A stretch of DNA of 64,000 nt, from positions 434,001-498,000 of the forward strand of contig CAXKVR010000031.1 in the NCBI GenBank assembly GCA_964058845.1, read 5' to 3'. Numbering within the stretch: the stretch's first letter is position 1; every line of letters starts with the position of its first letter. The translations under genes and the position numbers were made by a program. The notes below the pieces were generated by a model, which was not told the DNA's origin, searched no databases, and saw only the letters and a program-made list of their open reading frames with translations. Source of the stretch: Carex sylvatica (taxonomy: Eukaryota; Streptophyta; Magnoliopsida; Poales; Cyperaceae). Shown here one piece after another: positions 47,285 to 56,237 of the stretch.

Positions 47285-47407
47285 CGGTCTGCTATATTTT
47301 TTGGCCCACCTTTCTCCCTGGCGGTCAGGGCATTTATATATAAAAAAAAAAATTCAGGGGTATTGTTAAAATTTTATTTTTTTAAAGGATATTAATAAAA
47401 ATGGCCG
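47285..47407 (-). repeat. MULE right terminal inverted repeat
   Basis: Inverted partner of 22833-22953. The right target duplication ACTGAATTG follows at 47408-47416. Confidence 0.9.
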
Positions 47408-47474
47408 ACTGAATTGAGTTATGGCTCAGCTGAGATTAATCCGGACCGTCCATTTTATTATTGCACTGGGACAC

Positions 47475-48576
47475 TGTTGCACCAAAAATGTATAGTACAA
47501 AGTTTCAGTACAGCAAACTGTACCTTTTAACCTTAAATACACTTTCAGTTCAGATTGCAAGTATACAATTCTACCGTGTAGTATATTATCGGGTATCGAT
47601 CCACAGGGAATATGCAAGTATACAATCCTCTCATGGAGATGCAAGTATTCAACAAAGAATTCATTACAAAAGATTGACTAAAATAAAGAGAAATTAAATA
47701 GAGAAATAGATTACACCCTTCTCTAGATGAAGAACCCTTATTCTTGTCTTCTTCTTGAAATCTTCTTCTTCTTCCTCCTTGAATTGCTTCCTTGATTGCA
47801 GAATTTTACGCTAAGTATTGGTGGAGATGAGATTGATCTTTGCGAAGAGAGATGCCCCTCCAAAGAGAGATTGCTTGAATGAGAAAGAACCCCCTTCTTT
47901 ATAGCAAAAGACTATGCCCAATCAAGAGGCATAGTCGTGGGGTGAGTGGGGTTAGTGGGTGCTATTTTTGGATTGTTTCCCAGCTTGCCTTGTCCAAGTT
48001 TAGCTGTCAAAAAGCATCCCTGGCTCGCTAAAAATAGAAACCGTGTTGAAACCGTGTATTTCTGGCTGTCTGCGGATCCACTGCATCCGTACTGACTCCA
48101 AGTTTTCTTTTTTAGATTCTCAGGTTGTAGATCTTCTCGTTAGTTTTCCGAAAAGTGGTCATATGTCCAAAACGGAGTTACAAGTCAAAAGTTGTGGCCG
48201 TTTTAAGTTCAGACTCTATTTTTGGCTCTGCTACAGTGCATCCGCACTGGGCTCGGCTTTTGCTGTGCGACCAGAGTGCGGCTGCATCGATATCCGTGCG
48301 TCTGCACAAATTTTGATGAATAGCTTATTATACCTTTTTAAAATTGGCGCGCGTTTAGAAATCCATCTAAGTACTTAGTACATTCGTATCGAAAACCGTG
48401 CATCCGCACTGGGCATTTTTTTTCGTTTTTCTTCGTTTTGCTGCAAATTAAAACCAAACAAATGCAGTAACTTGATTCTAGGTGTATTCTATTCTCTTTA
48501 TATTCAAAATACAAGATATTTGATATTATTTCATAATAAAAACTAGATCAAATATATATATAATTTATACTTATCA
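47475..48576 (-). mobile_element. Probable solo LTR of a Gypsy element (1.1 kb, minus strand)
   Basis: On the minus strand it starts TGATAAGTATAAA, like the Athila LTR start at 32180. Toward the other end it has a block around GATCCACAGGGA (47597), the inverse of the TCCCTGTGGA block near the end of that LTR. A TATAAAG box lies on the minus strand near 47900. The flanks GACAC (47470-47474) and TACAC (48577-48581) match at four of five bases, so the exact ends are uncertain. Confidence 0.5.
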
Positions 48577-49117
48577 TACACGCTGGGCCGTAATAAATTA
48601 TTTGCCCCCGTGCTAGTTTTAATGCTACGGATTACATTTTTTATTTTGTCAATGCTATGAATAAAAATATCAGCAAAAATGTAAACCGTTTGTTACAATT
48701 ACAAATGGCAAGGTGGGTGACTGAATCATTCCTACGATGTTTAAAATTTATATCATATATATAAGAGTTTAATTAATCATTCATTTTTAAGCATGCATTA
48801 ATTTTCTCATTTCATCATGTAGTCTATAAAAGGTAAAAAAATATAGTGGGGCTACTGTACTATGCATAATGCATACTGGTCCTATTGTGAATCAATACCT
48901 CTATCCAAATTCGACAGTCTTCATAGAAAATGTACTACTTTTAGATATAAATTTTATATTTTATATATATTCAATACATCCATTATCCAAATTCAACAGT
49001 CTTCATAGAAAATGTACTACTTCTAGATACAAATTTTATATTACATATATATATATATATAGATAGATAGATAGGCTAATAAACAATCGATTGTTCCTAG
49101 CCTCCCGTGCAACTAAA
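48577..49117. other. Intergenic AT-rich DNA with microsatellites
   Basis: A duplicated segment of about 85 bp lies near 48896-49040 (CCAAATTCRACAGTCTTCAT twice). A TA-rich and AGAT-rich microsatellite lies at 49047-49072. No gene is seen. Confidence 0.45.
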
Positions 49118-49312
49118 TCGTTTTTCAATTTTTAAAATCCAAATGATCGATCCAAACCATTAGATGTGATCTCCATATTAAAATGTGCTAGGAGACCAAA
49201 TTTTACATTTTTTGGAATTTTTTTACCATTTATTAAGCCACTTTGAAAATCGCTAATCCAACGGTAACTTCTGATTTTACTGTTTGGTTAAACCACCGTT
49301 GGATATGCTTAT
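49118..49312. mobile_element. Partial hairpin MITE, family A
   Basis: One arm of the family A element (blocks ATGATCGATCCAAACC, TAGGAGACCAAATTTTACAT, AATCCAACGGT) lies directly against the complete copy at 49313-49653. The second arm is missing. Confidence 0.6.
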
Positions 49313-49653
49313 AACTCATTTTTGTGTTTTCAATGTCCAAATGGTCGATTGGAACCGTTCATCTTTTTCTCCATATTAATATATTCTTGGAGACCAAATT
49401 TTATATTTTTCTAAACTTTTTTACTATTTATTAAGCCACTTTGAAAATCGCTGATCCAACGGTGGCTTAACAAAACAGTAAAATCAGAAGCCACCGTTGG
49501 ATCAGAGATTTTCAAATTAGCTTAATAAATAGTAAAAAAGTTCAGAAAAATGTAAAATTTGGTCTCCAAGCACATTTCAATATAGAGATCATATCTAACG
49601 GTTCAGATCGACCATTTGGACATTGAAAACACAAAAATGAGTTATAAGCATAT
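49313..49653. mobile_element. Complete hairpin MITE, family A (341 bp)
   Basis: This is a near-perfect foldback. The left arm 49313-49468 starts ATATGCTTATAACTCAT, the loop is about 19 bp (49469-49487), and the right arm 49488-49653 ends ATGAGTTATAAGCATAT. It carries the family's ACCGTTGGATC, GAGACCAAATTT and GGTCGATYGGAACCGTT blocks. Confidence 0.82.
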
Positions 49654-49710
49654 GTAGAGATATGCTTATATAAGCATAGTAGCCAAACTCTATATATATA
49701 TATATATATA

Positions 49711-50080
49711 GTAGAACTAGGTGTTCTTAAGCTCACCAAAGTGTTTGGTGAGCTTAACTCCAAAACTCACCAAACCGTTAGAACCCGCCTATCTTACGAG
49801 TGATGCGTCTACATGTGAATTAATTTAGTATAAAGTCAATCGGTCAAAATTAAAAAAATATTAATAAATTAATTTTAGTGCATTCATTTTTTGAACGTTT
49901 TTTGACCGCTTGACTTTATACTAAATTAATTCAAACGTTTAAAATTTTCACATGTAGATGCATCACCCGTAAGGTAGGCGTATTTCAACGGTTCGGATTC
50001 GTTATTTGAAATCGATTTGATGAATTTTGGAGTTAAGCTCACCAAACACTTTGGTGAGCTTAAGAACACCCTAGTTCTAC
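49711..50080. mobile_element. Hairpin MITE, family B, copy 1
   Basis: Terminal inverted repeats start GTAGAACTAG(G)GTGTTCTTAAGCTCACC and end in its inverse. Inside each arm are CATGTAGA, TAGTATAAAGTCAA and AAATTAATTTTAGTGCAT blocks. A TA microsatellite lies at both flanks, so the element probably inserted into TA repeats. Confidence 0.82.
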
Positions 50081-50090
50081 TATATATATA

Positions 50091-50787
50091 TAGGGTGTTC
50101 TTAAGCTCACCAAAGTGTTTGGTGAGCTTAACTCCAAAATCCATCAAATCGATTTCAAATGACGAATTCGAACCATTGAAATCCATTTACCTTACGGGTG
50201 ATGCATCTACATGTGAAAATTTTAAATGTTCGAATTAATTTAGTATAAAGTCAATCGGTCAAAATTAGAAGGTTAATAAATTAATTTTAGTGCATTTATT
50301 TTTTTAATATTTTTTGACCGCTTGACTTTATACTAAATTAATTTGAATGTTTAAAATTTTCACATGTAGACGCATCACCCGTAAGGTAGGCGGATTTCAA
50401 TAGTTCGGATTCATCATTTGAAATCGATTTGATGGATTTTGGAGTCCGAACCGTTGAAATCTGCATACCTTACAGGTGATGCGTCTACATGTGAAAAGTT
50501 TAAACATTTAAATTAATTTAGTATAAAATCAATCGGTCAAAATTACAAGGTTAATAAATTAATTTTAGTGCATTCATTTTTTTAACGTTTTTTGACCGTT
50601 TGACTTTATATTAAATTAATTCGAATGTTTAAAATTTTCACATGTTTAAAATTTTCACATGTAGACGCATCACTCGTAAAGTAGACAGGTTTTAATGGTT
50701 CAAATTCGTCATTTGAAACTAATTTGATGAGTTTTAGAGTTAAATTCACTAAAAAAATTAGTGAACTTAAGAATACCCTAGTTCTAC
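50091..50787. mobile_element. Hairpin MITE, family B, two fused copies
   Basis: Copy 2 (50091-50444) keeps the left terminus (TAGGGTGTTCTTAAGCTCACC) but stops at TTTTGGAG. Copy 3 (50445-50787) begins inside at TCCGAACCGTTGAAATC and keeps only the right terminus (CCTAGTTCTAC). Both have the same core, so adjacent copies recombined or the DNA between them was deleted. Confidence 0.75.
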
Positions 50788-51689
50788 GTACTCTTGGTGA
50801 CAACTATTAACAATTCCTTTTTGTCGAATAAGGTGAGATGAGTTGGACATAATTAATTGAAAGGCCGGATGAATAAATTACCAATACTAATTTTTGTAAA
50901 ATTTAAATTTTTTAAAGGATACAATAAAAGATTTCAATTCACATAATAAAGACTTAGCCTTCTTTCTTCAACACTTCCGCCCATCAGCCATCTGTCCTGA
51001 TATCAAAGGCTGAATTTTTAAATATACTCTCGACCAAAAAAATATAAACAAAAAAAACCATTATTTTTTCAAAATTTCATATTTATGAGGACCACAATGA
51101 TAATAGCAGCACTGGTGATATATAGGAGCCACAGGAGTGAGAAATCACAATTTTCCTATTTGCGTCAAATTTCTTCGAGCTTGCCTCGATTCTTTACTCA
51201 GATGCGTTGAAGTGGGCTCGTGTGATTAGATTGATAACATACATGACGAGTCTGATATCTATGTACGGTACGCTGGCGATGAGACTTTGTTTGACTGAGG
51301 TGTAGATACATTAGGCCGAGCCGCAGATCCGGACCAGCTTACTCAGAATGCTGAGGTGTAGTATTATTTAAATGCCTAATTGTGAACTTTTTTTCAAAAT
51401 TCTTGATTAACTAATTTCTAAGTTACTATAAGATGAGCCTATTCACAATGACGAGGTACCACATTACAACATCTTGGAAGATTTTGACACTGCGGGTGAC
51501 GAATTGTATTACCAGATTACAGTTTGACCCAGACAATACAACCTGCATATCAACCGGGCTATGTTCAAACAAAGCCCATCCCGGAGTTTCCTAGAACCTC
51601 CATACAGCAGAGCACATATTATCCCGGTGCATACCCTTCGCTTGATGATCCGATTGTGTTGCCGGAATGATTATTTAGTCGGCAAACAT
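50788..51689 (+). other. Degenerate coding-like segment of unknown origin
   Basis: From about 51090 to 51360 and again from about 51430 to 51670, composition is less AT-rich and reads like two exons around an AT-rich intron. Pieces include SDIYVRYAGDETLFD, RAADPDQLTQNAE, then DEVPHYNILEDFDTAGDELYY and IPEFPRTSIQQSTYYPGAYP in shifting frames with stops. I do not recognise the family. It could be the end of a decayed transposon gene. Confidence 0.35.
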
Positions 51690-52258
51690 CTTGACAGATA
51701 ATATGACATTTACAATCCAAATACAACTCTCTAATTGAAGGTTTTTGGAGCACTCTAGTAGTGTTCCTATATGACAAGATAATATGACATTTACAACCCT
51801 AATACAACATTTCAATTAAAGGTGTTTGGAGCAGTCTAGTAGTGTCGCCAAATGACAAGATTATAGGGCATTTACAACTCTAATACAACTCTCCAATTGA
51901 AGGTATTTGGAGCACTCTAGTAGTGTCCCTATATGGCTAGATAATAGAGCATTTACAACATTAATACAACACTCCAATTAAAGATATTTGGAGAACTCTA
52001 ATAATATCCCTATATGGCAAAATAATAGGCCATTTACAACCCTAATACAACACCCCAATTGAAGGTGTTCGGAGCACTATAGTAGTGTCTCTATATGGCA
52101 AGATAATATGACATTTACAACCCTAATACAACACTCCAAATAAAGGTGTTTGAAGCAGTTTAGTAGTGTCCATATATGGCAAGATAATAGGGCATTTACA
52201 ACCCTAATTTAACACTCCAAATGAAGGTGTTTGAAGCACCCTTGTAGTGTCTCTATAA
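51690..52258 (-). repeat. 81-bp tandem repeat array, left arm (inverted)
   Basis: About seven units. The marker TTGGAG (or its variant) starts at 51745, 51826, 51907, 51988, 52069, 52150 and 52231, exactly 81 bp apart each time. Relative to the array at 54172-55613, it is reverse-complemented. Units share TTTGGAGCACTCTAGTAGTG, ATGGCAAGATAATAGGGCAT and CCCTAATACAACACTCCAA. The outer end is approximate. Confidence 0.92.
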
Positions 52259-52464
52259 CACAGAAACGTTAATTTATGCATGCAGTGTGCCACATAGCTG
52301 AGGCCGCGCGCCACATGACCGAGGCTGCGCGCCACATGACAGAGGCCGCACGCCACATCAGAATTACCCAAAAATTCTAATTTTCTTTTGAACTATAATA
52401 TCGGTATTCAATTGACTGATATACCTTTGGAAATTTGGCCAAAATTAGTCACACATAGGCCATA
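52259..52464 (-). other. Retroelement leader-like segment with a 21-bp triple repeat
   Basis: It lies between the left 81-bp array and the PBS. Three 21-bp units starting CCACATRGC or CCACATGAC lie at 52290-52310, 52311-52331 and 52332-52352, GC-rich against an AT-rich background. On the minus strand this would be the 5' leader after the PBS. Confidence 0.55.
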
Positions 52465-52477
52465 GGCTCTGATACCA
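52465..52477 (-). other. Primer-binding site (minus strand) beside the LTR at 52479
   Basis: On the minus strand it reads TGGTATCAGAGCC, one base after the LTR end. It is the same tRNA-Met-type PBS as in the Copia element at 5312. Confidence 0.88.
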
Positions 52478-52478
52478 C

Positions 52479-54135
52479 TGTTGGATATTCATAGTACTTA
52501 CAGTAGCGAAATTTCAAAATTTTGACAAAAAAGTACAGATCATCATGTGTGACTAAAATCAAACCAAAATTAAATTTTCAAAACAATAAACATCATACCT
52601 TTAGTTTCTTGTCTCCAATCAAGAAAGGAAGGTCATTAAGATGTAGGGTTGAGTATCCTTCACCTCTTGCTCGATGCTAATGGTGTTTGATGCCATGCAA
52701 CTCCTTGCTAAGTTGAGACTTCAAGGTAGAAGCCCTCCACAGTATCCACCAAGAAATTAATTAGAAATCAAATATTCCTCTTCCTATAGAGTACTACTTT
52801 GATTGCTCATTAATTCTTATCCTCCAAGAGAACTAGATCTTGATTCTAGGATTTGAGGGTTCTCAACACATGAGATATCAGAATGGGAGAGAGACAAAGT
52901 TTTGACTCTCTAAGAAAGAAGACTAATGAATGTGATGCATTCTCTAGGCAGTAGAGGGCTCTTTATATAGACTACATGCTGTTTAGAAGACTGAAAACAG
53001 AGTTACAGTTGATGAGATATGCCTGTTTTAAGTTCTGTTCACAGAGAAAACTGTAAAAATACAGAACTCTTTTCTACACAAAAAAAACTCATTTTTGTGG
53101 CTCACAAAGCTTCTTTCATTTGATTTTTTTGATATTTGAATTTTATTAAACTATTTAATTAAATTCATAATATCATATAATTATCCCCATAATTATTTAA
53201 CTCATATTCAGAGAGAACCCAATTTATCAGTTATGTCATACATGTCAAATAAATCAAGGAGCCTTTCTAATTAATTCCCTATTGGTGTGACCCTATGGGA
53301 TCTATGTCATTTGGCAATGAAATATGAAAATCCTTTCGATTCCATAAATTACAAGCGGCACCTAGCAATATGCATTGTAATTACCCAAAAGACACAAATG
53401 ATAAGTACCTGCTATATCACGATCCCTAAAGCAACAATTGCCTCGTGTCAATTCCATGTCTTATGATATCATGAATATATTCAAAGTAGGAATGTGTCAT
53501 CCTTGCAAATCTACTCGTTTTTTTATTCCAAAATAATTCAGTAATTATGATTAACTCCTTAATCATATGTGCACATACTTGTATTATTTCATCAAGGAGT
53601 CCAGTGATATCATCACTCATTTATTTGAGGGACATTAGTATTCTTGATGATTACTATCTCTCCACATAAGCAATACATACTGAGGTAGAATCTGTATGAC
53701 TGCCAGTTACTGACAGTGTTGGATAATGCCAACGAATACGCATTATCATGTGAGAGAAACAATCATCTCATAACTTAGAATTTTAAACACAAATAAAACA
53801 TTAATGACACAAACACAATCCATATTAAATATTTTATTTTGGTCACGTCCAATCCCTTAATCTCCATTAGTTATTCATTTAACATGATCATCATCTAATC
53901 CAAATACTAATCTTATGCCGGTAATTAATGTTTCTTGTTAATTACCAAGACTAGGGACACTTTAGAGTATTCATTAACTCCTGTATAGAGTTCCATAATT
54001 TCAAATCCTCAACCTAAATGATCTATAAGTAATGAAATACTCAAGGAACAAAATGATAAACAAATCATCCAATTACATGAACAAAACTTAGAATACAATC
54101 ATCCTATGATTGACTTCTAGATCACAACACTAACA
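52479..54135 (-). mobile_element. Copia-like LTR (1657 bp) flanked by a PBS on one side and a PPT on the other
   Basis: On the + strand it runs from TGTTGGATATTC to CACTAACA. On the minus strand it has a TATA box (CTATATAAAG, 52970-52961). Its left flank is a PBS (as a 5' LTR has) and its right flank is a PPT-like AAGTGGGAGATTG on the minus strand (54136-54149, as a 3' LTR has). It is related to the solo LTR at 27215-29268. Inverted arrays of 81-bp repeats lie beyond both flanks. No coding sequence is attached. Confidence 0.8.
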
Positions 54136-54171
54136 ATCTCCCACTTGAGCTAGAGCCAATCTCATATACAT

Positions 54172-55613
54172 CTTCAATTGGAGTGTTGTATAAGAGTTGT
54201 AAATGCCCTATTATCTAGCCATATAGGGACACTACTAAAGTGCTCCAAACTTCTTCAATTGAAGAGTTGTATTAGGGTTGTAAATGCCTTATTATCTTGC
54301 CATCTTAAGACACTACTAGAGTGCTTCAAACATCTTCAATTGAAGTGTTGTACTAGGGTTTTTAATTCCCAATTATCTTGCCACATAGGGACACTATTAG
54401 AGTGCTCCAAACACCTTTAATTCGGGTGTTAAATTAGGGTTGTAAATGCCCTATTATCTTGCCATATAGGGATATTACTAGAGTACTCCAAAAACCTTTA
54501 ATTAGAGAGTTGTATTTGTGTTGTAAATACCCTATTATCATACTATCTTGAGACACAACTATAGTGCTCCAAACACCTTCAATTGGAGTGTTAAATTAGG
54601 GTTGTAAATGCCATATTTTCTTGCAATATGAAAATACTACTAGAGTGCTCCAAACACCTTCACTTGGGGTGTTGTATTATAGTTGTAAATGCTCTATTAT
54701 CTTGCTAAATAGAGACACTACTAAAGTGCTCCAAATACCTTCAATTGGAGTGTTGTGTTGGGGTTGTTAAAGCCCTATTATCTTGTCATCTGGAGACACT
54801 ACTAGAATGCTCCAAACACCTTCATTTAGAGTGTTGTATTAGGGTTGTAAATGCTCTATTATCTTGCCATATAGAGACACTACTAGAGTGCTCCGAACAC
54901 CTTCAATTGGAGTGTTGTATTAGGGTTGTAAATGTCATATTATCTAGTCATATATGGATACTACTAGAATTCTCCAAATATATTCAATTGGAGTGTTGTA
55001 TTAGGGTTGTAAATGTCCTATTATCTAGTCATATATGGGCACTATTAGAGTGCTCCAAACACCTTCAATTGGAGAGTTGTATTAGAGTTGTAAATGTCAT
55101 ATTATCTTGTCATCTAGAGACATTACTAGAGTGCTCCAAACACCTTTAATTGGGGTGTTGTATTAGGGTCATAAATGCCCTATTATCTACCCATATAGAG
55201 ACACTACAAGAATGCTCCAAACACATTCAATTGGAGTGTTAAATTAGGGTTGTAAATGCCCCATTATCTTGCTATATAGGGACACTACTAGAGTGCTCCA
55301 AACTACTTCAATTGGAGAGTTGTATTAGGGTTGTAAATACCTTATTATCGTGTCATCTTGACACACGACAAGAGTGCTCCAAACATCTTCAATTAGAGTG
55401 TTAAATTAGAGGTGTAAATGCCCTATTATCTTGCAATCTGGAGACACTACTAGAGTACTCCAAATATCTTCAATTGGAGTGTTGTATTTGGGTTGTAAAT
55501 GCCCTATTATAATGTCATATAGAGACACTACTAGAGTTCTCCAAACACCTTTAATTGGAATGTTATATTAGAGTTGAAAATGTCCTATTATCTTGCTATC
55601 TGAAGACACTATT
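54172..55613 (+). repeat. 81-bp tandem repeat array, right arm
   Basis: Seventeen full units plus a partial one. Units start at CTTCAATTGGAGTG or a variant; those I checked (54172, 54253, 54334, 54415) and the last (55549) all fit an exact 81-bp register, so there is no net indel over 17 units. Unit-to-unit substitutions are common. 81 bp is 27 codons, so one + frame stays open over several units (for example 54745-55149, with repeats like LECCIRVVNALLSCH). CTTTAA variants and others introduce stops, so I do not call a gene. Confidence 0.92.
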
Positions 55614-56237
55614 CGCAAATCTATCCAAGACCTGGTGTAGCTCGGTGAGTAGAGAAGAGAGTTGGGCCTGCTGGACTATGTCGAGAAATAACGGTTCTTA
55701 AATTTTTGACAGGCCTCAAGAAATCACCTTTGTTTGATAAGAGGAGTTTGTCCTTATTTAATAATAAATAGAACATAACTTAGTTCGAAATTAATTCAAA
55801 CTAAATTCAAATTAAGATAAGTTCAATTCATTTGCAGTCCCTGAACTAAGAGTAGTGTTTTTTTAAATTAATAACAATACTATAAAAAAACTTTAGAACT
55901 CTTGATATCAGGAAATATTAATACAGAACACTAAAAATTTCGAATCGAAACAACTCGAATCTTCGAACTTCACCAACACAAAACCCGAATCCCGTACTCT
56001 GCATTAACGCACCGTTTGAGTTAAGATCTGGACCGTTCGATTTATATCCGCACAGATATTAAAGGCCCAGTGCGTTGTAGGCGTGGGATGGATTGGCCCG
56101 AAATTTGATCACACGGACGAAACATTAATTAAAACGGTGCGTTAATGCAGAGAATATTGATTCCACAAAACCCTCCCAAAACCCAACCGAGAGAAAAACC
56201 CTCTTTTTCTCCTCGAGTCATCGTAGACCAACTCTCA
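55614..56237 (+). promoter_or_regulatory. Intergenic DNA and 5' flank of the MAM33 gene
   Basis: Decayed non-coding DNA up to about 55990. Closer to the gene, ATCTGGACCGTTCG (near 56029) belongs to the recurring GGACCGT set, and the sequence GCATTAACGCACCGTTTGA is matched in inverse at 56132-56150 (AAACGGTGCGTTAATGC). An in-frame ATG at 56145 could extend the protein by 31 residues. Confidence 0.45.

Larger units (their letters stand above)
22833..47407 (+). mobile_element. Mutator-like element (MULE), 24.6 kb, with transposase and PMD genes and nested insertions
   Basis: Both ends begin CGGCCATTTTTATTAA on inward-facing strands and stay similar for about 120 bp. The 9-bp sequence ACTGAATTG lies immediately outside each end (22824-22832 and 47408-47416), the target duplication typical of Mutator. 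Inside are a decayed MuDR transposase (+) and a decayed plant-mobile-domain gene (-), pointing toward each other. Later insertions are a solo LTR (27215-29268) and a complete Athila/Gypsy element (32180-44597). Removing these and their duplications leaves about 10.1 kb. MULEs with an antisense PMD gene are known in plants. This copy is inactive because both genes are broken. Confidence 0.93.

Noticed and set aside
54745..55149. Open frame of 134 codons in the 81-bp array as a repeat protein gene
   Set aside because: It is open only because the 81-bp period is a multiple of 3. Other units have stops, and there is no promoter, start context or recognised domain. It is kept only as a finding about register.
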